DNA of 35,567 nt from Caballeronia glebae (GTDB lineage Bacteria > Pseudomonadota > Gammaproteobacteria > Burkholderiales > Burkholderiaceae), in the NCBI RefSeq assembly GCF_001545035.1, contig NZ_FCOJ02000071.1:1-35567 (forward strand), given 5' to 3'. The notes beneath the pieces were generated by a model. That model saw nothing but the letters and a program-made list of their open reading frames with translations. It did not search any database and had not been told where the DNA came from. Shown here in pieces: positions 15,561-23,691 of this stretch (positions are counted from its first letter, which is position 1; each line of letters starts with the position of its first letter). The position numbers and the translations under genes were made by a program.

Positions 15561-16679
15561 TTAATGTGCCTCCCGAGCTTGCGCGCTCGCACGCGCGCCG
15601 GCCACGTCGGCGCATATGCTCGCGACCTTCTCGGTCGCGTCCGGTTTCGCGAGTGCGCGCGAGCGCTCGGCCATGTCCGCGAGCGACGCGCGCGACTGCG
15701 CGCGTAACCAGTCGGCGAGTTTCTGCGCCGACAAATCGCGTTGTTGTATCAATTCAGCCGCGCCGTTCTTCGCGAGGAACGCGCCGTTGGTCGTCTGGTG
15801 ATCGTCGACGGCGAACGGGAACGGCACGAAAAGCGCCGCCACGCCGACCGCCGCGATCTCGGAGACCGTCATCGCGCCCGACCGGCAGATGACGAGGTCC
15901 GCCGATGCGTACGCGCTCGCCATGTCTTCGATGAACGGCACGAGTTGCAGGTCTTCTCCGCGCGTGAGACCCGCAGCCGCGTAGTTCGCTTCCAGTGCTT
16001 CGATATGCTTCGCGCCCGCCTGATGCACGATGCGCGGACGCTCGCCGGAAGCAAGCATCGCGAGCGCTTTCGGCACGGTTTCGTTGAGTGCGGCGGCACC
16101 AAGACTGCCTCCGACCACGAGCACGTTCAGGCGTCCCGAACGCGCGGCGTAGCGTTCTTTGGGTGGCAATGCGCTCGTTAGTTCCGCACGGATCGGATTG
16201 CCGGTCCATTCCGCATTCGGCAGAGCATTGGGAAACGCGACGAGCACACGCTTCGCGAGATGCGCGAGCACCTTGTTCGCGAGTCCCGCGATGGAATTCT
16301 GTTCGTGCAGCACGAGCGGGCAGCCCGCGAGCTTCGTCATGATGCCCGCCGGAAAGGTGATGTAGCCGCCCATGCCGAGCACGACGTCCGGCTTCACGCG
16401 ACGCAACGCGGCGAGGCTCTGCGAACACGCGCGCAGCAGATTCACGGGCAACATCAGCTTCGTCTTGATGCCCTTGCCGCGCACGCCGCCGAAGCGCACG
16501 TATTCCATCGGAATGCCGTGCTTCGGCACGAGCGTCGCTTCCATGCCGCTTGCGTTGCCGAGCCACACCACGCGCCAGCCGTGCGCCTGCATCCAGTGCG
16601 CGACCGCGAGCCCCGGGAACACGTGGCCCCCGGTGCCGCCCGCCATCACCATCAAGGTGCGGTCGCGTTGCGCGGTCAT
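15561..16679 (-). CDS. murG: UDP-GlcNAc:undecaprenyl-PP-MurNAc-pentapeptide transferase MurG
   Basis: MurG is the membrane-associated glycosyltransferase that adds GlcNAc to lipid I, making lipid II on the inner face of the cytoplasmic membrane. The 372 residues form two Rossmann domains. Seen are the first glycine-rich loop MAGGTGGHVFPGLAVA (about residues 12-27), the second-loop region VLGMGGYITFPAG, the acceptor-site LVLHEQNSIAG, and the donor-binding VICRSGAMTVSEIAAVG with PFPFAVDDHQ. The start ATG 16677-16679 overlaps the ftsW TGA (ATGA). An open frame continues far upstream over ftsW but has no family similarity. The C-terminal tail is Ala/Arg-rich. Confidence 0.97.
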   Translation of the reverse strand: MTAQRDRTLMVMAGGTGGHVFPGLAVAHWMQAHGWRVVWLGNASGMEATLVPKHGIPMEYVRFGGVRGKGIKTKLMLPVNLLRACSQSLAALRRVKPDVVLGMGGYITFPAGIMTKLAGCPLVLHEQNSIAGLANKVLAHLAKRVLVAFPNALPNAEWTGNPIRAELTSALPPKERYAARSGRLNVLVVGGSLGAAALNETVPKALAMLASGERPRIVHQAGAKHIEALEANYAAAGLTRGEDLQLVPFIEDMASAYASADLVICRSGAMTVSEIAAVGVAALFVPFPFAVDDHQTTNGAFLAKNGAAELIQQRDLSAQKLADWLRAQSRASLADMAERSRALAKPDATEKVASICADVAGARASAQAREAH

Positions 16680-17956
16680 ACTTTTCCTCCGCGCATGAGA
16701 ACCCGGTTCTCGTAATCCACGCGCAGCAAAACAGCCAGCGCCACGCAGTTCAGCAAGATGCCCGAGCCGCCGTAGGAAACGAGCGGCAGCGTGAGGCCTT
16801 TGGTCGGCAGAAGACCGAGATTCACGCCCATGTTGATGAACGTCTGCGCGCCGAACCAGATGCCGACGCCCTTCGCCATCAGACCGGCGAACGTGCGATC
16901 GAGCGCGAGCGCCTGACGGCCGATCTCGAACGCGCGACGCACGATCCAGTAGAACAGCAGGATCACGACGATCACGCCGATGAAACCGAGTTCCTCGCCG
17001 ATCACCGCAAGAATGAAGTCGGTATGCGCTTCCGGCAGATAGTTGAGCTTCTCGACGCTGCCGCCCAGGCCCACGCCGAACCACTCGCCGCGTCCGAATG
17101 CGATCAGCGAGTGCGTCAGTTGATACGCCTTGCCCTGCGCGTAACGGTCGTCCCACGGATCGAGATAAGCGAAAATCCGCTCGCGACGCCACGGCGACAG
17201 CCACACGAGCATCGTGAACGTGCCGACCGCCGTCAGCACGAGCCCGCCGAACAGCTTGCCGTTGACGCCGCCGAGGAACAGCACGCCCATCGCGATCGCG
17301 GCGATCACCATGAACGCGCCCATGTCGGGTTCGAGCAGCAACAGCGCGCCGACCGCGCCGACCGCGACCGCCATCGGCAAAAAGCCCTTGCCGAAGCTGT
17401 GCATGAACTCCTGCTTGCGCACCGTGTAGTTCGCGGCGTAGATGGTCACCGCGAGCTTCATGATTTCCGACGGCTGCATGTTCGTGATGCCGAGCGGAAT
17501 CCAGCGGCGCGCGCCGTTCACACCTTTGCCGATGTGCGGAATCAGCACGATGATCAGCAACAGGAGCGCGATGAGAAAGAACTTCGGCGCGTACTTTTCC
17601 CACGTCTTGATCGGAATCTTGAACGCGATGGTCGCGCCGACGAGCGCCGTCGCGACCGAGATCAGATGACGCACGAGGAAGTGATAATCGCGATAGCTCG
17701 CGTATTTGGGCGAATCGGGCATTGCGATCGACGCCGAGTACACCATCACGATGCCCAGGCCGAGCAGCGCGATCATCACCCACAACAGCGAATAGTCGTA
17801 GTCGAGCATGCGCGAGCGCGCGGGGCGCACGGCGTTGACTGCGCTCGAAATGCCGCTGCCACGCGGGCCGGAATCCGAGCGGCCCGCGAGCGAGTCGCCC
17901 GGCATGGCGTTGCGCTGTCCGGTGAGTTTCGATCCGAAGCGTTCCGACCAGCTCAT
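16676..17956 (-). CDS. ftsW: Septal peptidoglycan polymerase FtsW
   Basis: FtsW is the SEDS-family glycosyltransferase that polymerises lipid II at the septum together with its transpeptidase partner FtsI. The 426-residue protein has about ten membrane segments, starting at LLWVMIALLGLGIVMVYSAS. Conserved stretches include ARRWIPLGITNMQPSEIMKL, LLLEPDMGAFMVI, EEFG-like VIGEELGFIG and the terminal LPLVSYGGSG. The start ATG 17954-17956 overlaps the murD stop (ATGA). This gives an unusually long hydrophilic, Ser/Gly/Arg-rich cytoplasmic N-terminus of about 60 residues before the first helix, longer than in E. coli, though other Burkholderia-like proteins may share it. An internal ATG at residue 15 is a less likely start. 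Confidence 0.96.
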   Translation of the reverse strand: MSWSERFGSKLTGQRNAMPGDSLAGRSDSGPRGSGISSAVNAVRPARSRMLDYDYSLLWVMIALLGLGIVMVYSASIAMPDSPKYASYRDYHFLVRHLISVATALVGATIAFKIPIKTWEKYAPKFFLIALLLLIIVLIPHIGKGVNGARRWIPLGITNMQPSEIMKLAVTIYAANYTVRKQEFMHSFGKGFLPMAVAVGAVGALLLLEPDMGAFMVIAAIAMGVLFLGGVNGKLFGGLVLTAVGTFTMLVWLSPWRRERIFAYLDPWDDRYAQGKAYQLTHSLIAFGRGEWFGVGLGGSVEKLNYLPEAHTDFILAVIGEELGFIGVIVVILLFYWIVRRAFEIGRQALALDRTFAGLMAKGVGIWFGAQTFINMGVNLGLLPTKGLTLPLVSYGGSGILLNCVALAVLLRVDYENRVLMRGGKV

Positions 17957-19476
17957 AGCATCACTCCCCGCGCGGCGGCGATCTCTTCGACCGCGCCACG
18001 AAACACGTCCGCGCGATGTGCGTAGTTCTTGAACATGTCGAGGCTCGCGCACGCGGGCGAGAGCAGCACGGCGTCGCCGGCTTCCGCGATGCGTGCCGCA
18101 GCGTTCGTCGCGGCTTCGAGCGTCGCGTGGTCTTCGAGCGCGACGCCCGTCGCGGCCAGCGTCTCGCGAATGCGCGGCGCGTCGCGGCCGATCAGCATCA
18201 CCGCGCGCGCCCAGCGTGCGACCGGCGCTTCGAGCGGCGAAAAATCCTGGCCCTTGCCGTCGCCGCCGGCGATCAGCACGATGCGCTGCGCCAGGCCGTC
18301 GAGCGCGGCGACCGTCGCGCCGACATTGGTGCCCTTGCTGTCATCGACATAATCGACGCCATCGATTTGCGCGATCACTTCGACGCGATGCGGCTCCCCG
18401 CGATACTCGCGCAAGCCGTGCAGCAGCGCCGCGAGCGGCAGATCGATCGCGCGCGCCAGAGCCAGCGCGGCGAGCGCGTTCGCCGCGTTGTGCAGACCGC
18501 GGATGCGCAACGCGTCGACGGGCATCAGACGCTTGGAAACGAGGTTCGGCTCGGTCTCGTCCTTCTTGCGGCGACGCGAAGTCACGGGCGCTTCGGAGGC
18601 GTCCTGATCGATGCCGACGACCAGCCACTGCATGCCGTTATCGCGCAACAAACCGTAATCGCCGACGAACGACGGCTCATCGAGTCCGAAGCTCACGACA
18701 CGGTCCTGCGCGATGTTCTTCGCGAGCGCCATCGTGCGGGCGTCGTTGCGATTCAGCACGCGCTTCGTGCGCGGGCCGAAGATGCGGCCTTTCGCGGCGG
18801 CGTAGGCATCCAGCCCGCCGTGCCAGTCGAGATGATCCTGCGTGATGTTGAGCACCGCGGCGGCGTCCGGCGCGAACGTGTGCGCGGTTTCGAGCTGAAA
18901 ACTCGACAGTTCGAGCACCCAGATATCGGGCAGCGCGGTCTGGTCGATGGCTTCGGTCAGCTTGTCGAGCATCGCCGGGCTGATGTTGCCCGCGACCGCG
19001 ACCGTCTTGCCGGCGCGCTGGCACAAGAGGCCGGTGAGCGCGGTCGTCGTGGTCTTGCCGTTCGTGCCCGTGATCGCGATGACTTTCGGCGCGTAGCCGT
19101 TCACGCCGAGTCCGGCGAGCGCCTGCGCGAACAATTCGAGCTCGCCCCAGACCGGAATGCCGCGTTCCTTCGCTGCCGCGATCAGGGGCGCGAGGTCGTC
19201 CGCGAGCGGCGAAAGCCCCGGGCTGATCGCGACGAGTTCGATACCGCCATCGAGCAATGCGGGCGTGAACGCGCCGCCGACGAAATCCGCATCGATCTCG
19301 TGGATCGCGAGTTCGGAGAGATTCGGCGGCACGGCAGGCGCCACCCAGCGCGTATCGGCGATCCGCAGGCGGCAACCGTGCCTGGCGCACCAGCGCGCCA
19401 TAGCCAGACCGGATTCACCCAGTCCCAGCACGAGCACCATCGGACTTTGCCGACCGACAAACTTCTCGCCGAACAT
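17953..19476 (-). CDS. murD: UDP-N-acetylmuramoylalanine--D-glutamate ligase MurD
   Basis: MurD adds D-glutamate to UDP-MurNAc-L-Ala in the cytoplasm. The 507-residue protein has the N-terminal Rossmann loop VLGLGESGLAMARW (residues 16-29), P-loop GTNGKTTT (137-144), the ELSSFQLE signature, the NITQDHLDWHG metal-site segment and the C-terminal LLSPACASLDMF. It is about 70 residues longer than E. coli MurD. Part of the excess is a charged insert at about residues 290-318 (SRRRKKDETE in its core) before LRIRGLHN. The stop overlaps the ftsW start and the upstream gap to mraY is 50 bases, with a GGAAAGG ribosome-binding site. Confidence 0.97.
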   Translation of the reverse strand: MFGEKFVGRQSPMVLVLGLGESGLAMARWCARHGCRLRIADTRWVAPAVPPNLSELAIHEIDADFVGGAFTPALLDGGIELVAISPGLSPLADDLAPLIAAAKERGIPVWGELELFAQALAGLGVNGYAPKVIAITGTNGKTTTTALTGLLCQRAGKTVAVAGNISPAMLDKLTEAIDQTALPDIWVLELSSFQLETAHTFAPDAAAVLNITQDHLDWHGGLDAYAAAKGRIFGPRTKRVLNRNDARTMALAKNIAQDRVVSFGLDEPSFVGDYGLLRDNGMQWLVVGIDQDASEAPVTSRRRKKDETEPNLVSKRLMPVDALRIRGLHNAANALAALALARAIDLPLAALLHGLREYRGEPHRVEVIAQIDGVDYVDDSKGTNVGATVAALDGLAQRIVLIAGGDGKGQDFSPLEAPVARWARAVMLIGRDAPRIRETLAATGVALEDHATLEAATNAAARIAEAGDAVLLSPACASLDMFKNYAHRADVFRGAVEEIAAARGVML

Positions 19477-19526
19477 CGCTTTACCTTTCCCGAAAACCTA
19501 AAAGACTGCAGAGCAGACGCACAGAA

Positions 19527-20696
19527 TCAACGCAATTTGAGCGTCGACAAACCGAACAGGCACAGCATCAACGTGATGATCCAGAAGCGCACTACGACTT
19601 GCGTCTCGGTCCAGCCGGACAGCTCGTAGTGGTGATGCAGCGGCGCCATCTTGAAGAAGCGCCGGCCCTCGCCATAGCGGCGCTTCGTGAACTTGAACCA
19701 GAAAACCTGCAGCATCACGGAGAGCGTTTCCGCGACGAACACGCCGCCCATGATGAACAGCACCACTTCCTGACGGACGATCACCGCGATCGTGCCGAGC
19801 GCGCCGCCGAGCGCGAGCGCGCCGACATCGCCCATGAAGACCTGCGCGGGGTGCGTGTTGTACCAAAGAAAGGCGAGACCGGCGCCGCCCATCGCGGAAC
19901 AGAAAATCAGGAGTTCGCCCGCGCCGGCAATGTGCGGGAACAACAGGTATTTCGAATACACCGACGAACCCATCACATAGGCGAACGCGCCGAGCGATGC
20001 GCCCACGAGCACGACGGGCATGATGACGAGACCGTCGAGGCCATCGGTGAGATTCACCGCGTTGCTCGAACCGACGATCACGAAGTACGTCATCGCGATG
20101 AAGCCCCACACGCCGAGCGGGTAAGTGATCGACTTGAGGAACGGCAGCATCAGGTCGGCGCGCGCGGGCAGGCCCATCGAGAGGCCGCTGCGCACCCACG
20201 CCATGAAGAGATCGAAGACGCGCGTGTTGCTGGCTTCGGACACGCTGAACGCGAGATAAACGGCCGCGAACAGGCCGATTACCGATTGCCAGAAATACTT
20301 CTCGCGCGAGGACATGCCGCGCGGGTCCTTATGTACGACCTTGCGATAGTCGTCCACCCAGCCGATCACGCCGAAGCCGAACGTGACGAGCATCACGATC
20401 CACACGAAGCGGTTCGTGAGATCCGCCCACAGCAACGTGGACACGGCGATGCCCATGAGGATCAGCACGCCGCCCATCGTCGGCGTGCCGGATTTGACGA
20501 GATGCGTCTGCGGGCCGTCCTTGCGCACGGCCTGACCGACCTTGAGCGCGGTCAGCTTGCGGATGACCCACGGGCCGCAGACGAGACCGATCAATAGCGC
20601 CGTCGCCGTGGCGCCCACGGCGCGGAACGTAATGTAGGTGAACACGCGCATGAAGCTGGCGTCATTCTGAAGCCATTGCGCGAGTGCGAGTAGCAT
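19527..20696 (-). CDS. mraY: Phospho-N-acetylmuramoyl-pentapeptide transferase MraY
   Basis: MraY moves phospho-MurNAc-pentapeptide from UDP onto undecaprenyl phosphate, forming lipid I at the inner membrane. The 389-residue protein is strongly hydrophobic, consistent with about ten transmembrane helices. It carries the HLVKSGTPTMGG motif, the catalytic aspartate region VDDYRKV, the NAVNLTDGLDGL signature and the late HHHYELSGW histidine motif. It is slightly longer than E. coli MraY (360). An AAGGA ribosome-binding site lies before the ATG at 20694-20696. Gaps are 23 bases from murF and 50 to murD. Confidence 0.98.
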   Translation of the reverse strand: MLLALAQWLQNDASFMRVFTYITFRAVGATATALLIGLVCGPWVIRKLTALKVGQAVRKDGPQTHLVKSGTPTMGGVLILMGIAVSTLLWADLTNRFVWIVMLVTFGFGVIGWVDDYRKVVHKDPRGMSSREKYFWQSVIGLFAAVYLAFSVSEASNTRVFDLFMAWVRSGLSMGLPARADLMLPFLKSITYPLGVWGFIAMTYFVIVGSSNAVNLTDGLDGLVIMPVVLVGASLGAFAYVMGSSVYSKYLLFPHIAGAGELLIFCSAMGGAGLAFLWYNTHPAQVFMGDVGALALGGALGTIAVIVRQEVVLFIMGGVFVAETLSVMLQVFWFKFTKRRYGEGRRFFKMAPLHHHYELSGWTETQVVVRFWIITLMLCLFGLSTLKLR

Positions 20697-20719
20697 ACTG
20701 GTCCTTCTCTTTCAGTGAA

Positions 20720-22150
20720 TCAATGGGCGGCGGGCGTACTGCCCGCCGCGGGTTGTTGTGGGCTCGTCAAGGCATCCACCACGCGCTCCATCTTCATGAA
20801 GCGCGAGCCTTTCGCGAGATACGTGGCCTCGATGCCATAGCCTGCGTGTTCGAGTGCTGCGAGCAGTTCGCCAACGTCGGCGAAATGCTTCGCGGATTGC
20901 TTCGATGCCGCCGCGTTGAATGCGTTCACGGAATCGACGCTCGCGGCGCCGAGCGCGAAAAGCGCATCGATGCCGCGCTCGGCCGCATACGCGCCGACTT
21001 CGCGATGAAACGCCGGACCTTCTTCTCCGACTTCGCCCATGTCGCCCATCACGAGCACGCGCGGCGTTGCCTGCGATGCGAGCACGTCGATTGCGGCGCG
21101 CATCGAATCGGGATTCGAGTTGTACGTGTCGTCAATAACGGTCGCGCCGGCGAGCGCGCCGAGCATCGCGCGCTTCACTTGCAAACGGCCTTTCACGGGC
21201 TGGAATGCTTCGAGTCCGCGCTTGATCGCATCGAGCGAAACGCCGGCGGCAAGCGCAGCCGCGGTCGCCGCCAGCGCGTTGCGCGCGTTGTGTTCGCCGA
21301 GCACGTTCAGCGCGATATCCAGCGCGCCCTGAGGCGTGCGCAGATGCACCGTCGTGCCTTCGAGCGTGCCGGTGACGGCAGCCTTCGATGCATCGCCGGT
21401 GAGCGCAAAGTCGATGATCGCGTTGTCGGTCGCGGCCGTGCGCCAGAAGACGGCGTACTGGTCGTCAGCGGGAAACACGGCGGTGCCCGCAACGCCCAGC
21501 GCATGTATGACCGAGGCGTGTTCGAGCGCAACCGCCTCGACCGTCGCCATGAATTCCTGATGCTCGCGCTGCGCGTTGTTGACGACGGCGACATCGGGCG
21601 CGGCGATCTTGCCGAGCACGGACGTTTCGCCCGGATGATTCATGCCGAGCTCGACGACCGCGAGCTTGTGCAACGCGTTCAAGCGGAACAGCGTGAGCGG
21701 CAAGCCGATGTCGTTGTTGAAGTTGCCCGCCGTCGCAAGCCGCGCTTCGACGCCCACCGCAGCCGCGAAGATCGACGCGATCATCTCCTTGACCGTCGTC
21801 TTGCCATTGCTGCCCGTGACCGCGACAAGCGGCATCGTGAAGCGCTTGCGCCAGCCGTGCGCCAACGCACCGAGCGCCGCGCGCGTGTCCTTTACCTTGA
21901 TGACAGGAAGTGGCCAGGCATCGGCGTTGCTCGGCTCGCGTGACACGAGCGCCGCAGCCGCGCCGCTCTTCGCCACTTGATCGAGGAAATCATGCGCGTC
22001 GAAGCGATCGCCCTTCACCGCGACGAACAGGTCGCCGGCCTGAATACCGCGGCTGTCCGTGACGACGCGCTCGATGCCGATATCCGCATCGCCCTTCAAA
22101 ACGGCGCCGGGAATGGTCGCGGCGGCTTCGCGCAGGGTGAACATCGTCAT
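20720..22150 (-). CDS. murF: UDP-N-acetylmuramoyl-tripeptide--D-alanyl-D-alanine ligase MurF
   Basis: MurF attaches the D-Ala-D-Ala dipeptide made by Ddl to UDP-MurNAc-tripeptide, completing the pentapeptide precursor. The 476-residue enzyme has the uridine-binding domain with VVTDSRGIQAGDLFVAVKG (residues 28-46), P-loop TGSNGKTT (111-118), the ELGMNHPGE motif, and C-terminal VIDDTYNSNPDSM and VMGDMGEVG. The first ATG (22148-22150) overlaps the murE stop (ATGA); a second ATG two codons later is possible but lacks the coupling. A short Pro/Ala-rich tail ends the protein. Confidence 0.97.
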   Translation of the reverse strand: MTMFTLREAAATIPGAVLKGDADIGIERVVTDSRGIQAGDLFVAVKGDRFDAHDFLDQVAKSGAAAALVSREPSNADAWPLPVIKVKDTRAALGALAHGWRKRFTMPLVAVTGSNGKTTVKEMIASIFAAAVGVEARLATAGNFNNDIGLPLTLFRLNALHKLAVVELGMNHPGETSVLGKIAAPDVAVVNNAQREHQEFMATVEAVALEHASVIHALGVAGTAVFPADDQYAVFWRTAATDNAIIDFALTGDASKAAVTGTLEGTTVHLRTPQGALDIALNVLGEHNARNALAATAAALAAGVSLDAIKRGLEAFQPVKGRLQVKRAMLGALAGATVIDDTYNSNPDSMRAAIDVLASQATPRVLVMGDMGEVGEEGPAFHREVGAYAAERGIDALFALGAASVDSVNAFNAAASKQSAKHFADVGELLAALEHAGYGIEATYLAKGSRFMKMERVVDALTSPQQPAAGSTPAAH

Positions 22151-23691
22151 TCGCCACCTCCGCGTTGTTGCGTGGCGCGTGCGGCAAGCGCGAGGCGCGC
22201 GTGATCCTGATCGGAGAAAGCGCGCTTCTTGCCCATGATTTCCTGCGTGGCTTCGTGTCCCTTTCCGGCGAGCAGGACGACGTCCTCGCGCGCCGCGGAA
22301 CGGATCGCCTGAAGGATTGCGCTCGCGCGGTCTTCGACACGGCGCGCCTTCGCGGCGTCGGTCATGCCGGCGGCGATCTGACCGATGATCGAGACGGGAT
22401 CTTCGCTGCGCGGGTTGTCGCTCGTGATGACGACCTGATCCGCGAGACGTTCGGCGATTTCGCCCATCAGCGGACGCTTGGTGGCGTCGCGGTCGCCGCC
22501 GCAGCCGAACATGCAGACGAGCTCGCCGCCACGCGCCTGCGCGATCGGGCGCAGCGCGGTGAGCGTCTTGTCGAGTGCATCGGGCGTATGCGCGTAATCG
22601 ATTACGACGAGCGGCTCGTCGCTCGCCACGCGTCCGCCGAGCCGCTCCATGCGGCCGTTGACCGATTCGAGTTTTTCGATGCGCGTGATGGCGGCATTGA
22701 ACGGCACGCCGACTTCGAGCAGCACGCCGAGCACCGACAGCAGATTGCTCACGTTGAACGTGCCGAGCGTGCCGACTTCGACATCGGCTTCGCCCCAGTC
22801 CGACGACAAATGAAACGCGGTGCCGGTGGCCGTTGCGCGAACCTGGGTCGCGAGCAGCAGCGCGTCCACGCGCGGCGCGGCACCGGCGGGCATTTCGACG
22901 CCGTAGGCAATCGTGCGCACCTTGCCGCGCAGCGACTCGATCAGACGCTGACCGGCCGCGTCGTCGCGATTGACGATCGCCGTCTTGAGCGAAGGCCAGT
23001 CGAACAGGCGCGCTTTCGCCGCTTCATACGCGTCGAAAGTGCGGTGGTAATCGAGATGATCCTGCGTGAGATTCGTGAAGATGGCGATGTCGAAATCGAC
23101 GCCATTCACGCGCCCCTGATGCAGCGCATGCGACGACACTTCCATCGCGACGCCTTCCGCGCCCTGGCGCTTGAGTTGCGCGAGACTGCGCTGCAACTGC
23201 GGCGCATCGGGCGTGGTGAAACCGCTATGCACGAGCTTGCCCGGCATGCCGATGCCGAGCGTGCCGACGATCGCGCACGGACGGCCGAGCGCGGAGAGCG
23301 CCGTTGCGATCCACTGGCTGCACGAGGTCTTGCCGTTCGTGCCCGTTACGCCGACGGTGAGCATCGACGCGGTCGGCTCGCCATACCACGCGGACGCGAT
23401 CGGGCCAGCGAGTTCGTTCAACGCTTTCACGGCGAGCGCCTTCGACGCGTCCGGCTTGCCCGCGAAATTCTCCGGCTGATAGAGCGCCGCGGCCGCGCCC
23501 GCGGCGAGCGCGGCGTCGAGATACGGACGGTTGTCCGCGCCTTCGACCGCATAGGCGAGAAACACGTCGCCGCTTTTGAGCGAGCGTGTATCGGCGTGCA
23601 GTTGCGCCTCGGCCTGCGCGTGGGCGCGCAACCATTGAACGGCTTGTGATACGTCCTTTTGCATCTTGCTCTGTCGGGCTTGCGCGCTCAT
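22147..23691 (-). CDS. murE: UDP-MurNAc-L-alanyl-D-glutamate--meso-diaminopimelate ligase MurE
   Basis: MurE adds the third residue of the stem peptide. The 514-residue protein has the N-terminal uridine-binding DTRSLKSGDVFLAYAVEG segment, P-loop GTNGKTS (117-123), the SSHALHQGRVNG motif with NLTQDHLDYH (lysine-carbamylation and metal region follows), and DYAHTPDALDKTL. The DNPR motif at residues 425-428 is the signature of meso-diaminopimelate specificity, as expected for a Gram-negative cell wall. Its start overlaps the ftsI stop and its stop overlaps the murF start, both as ATGA. Confidence 0.97.
   Translation of the reverse strand: MSAQARQSKMQKDVSQAVQWLRAHAQAEAQLHADTRSLKSGDVFLAYAVEGADNRPYLDAALAAGAAAALYQPENFAGKPDASKALAVKALNELAGPIASAWYGEPTASMLTVGVTGTNGKTSCSQWIATALSALGRPCAIVGTLGIGMPGKLVHSGFTTPDAPQLQRSLAQLKRQGAEGVAMEVSSHALHQGRVNGVDFDIAIFTNLTQDHLDYHRTFDAYEAAKARLFDWPSLKTAIVNRDDAAGQRLIESLRGKVRTIAYGVEMPAGAAPRVDALLLATQVRATATGTAFHLSSDWGEADVEVGTLGTFNVSNLLSVLGVLLEVGVPFNAAITRIEKLESVNGRMERLGGRVASDEPLVVIDYAHTPDALDKTLTALRPIAQARGGELVCMFGCGGDRDATKRPLMGEIAERLADQVVITSDNPRSEDPVSIIGQIAAGMTDAAKARRVEDRASAILQAIRSAAREDVVLLAGKGHEATQEIMGKKRAFSDQDHARLALAARATQQRGGGE

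Noticed and set aside
16680..17783. N-terminal extension of murG by 368 codons over ftsW
   Set aside because: The extension is out of frame with ftsW, low in complexity and Arg-rich. The murG family N-terminus begins at the ATG that overlaps the ftsW stop.
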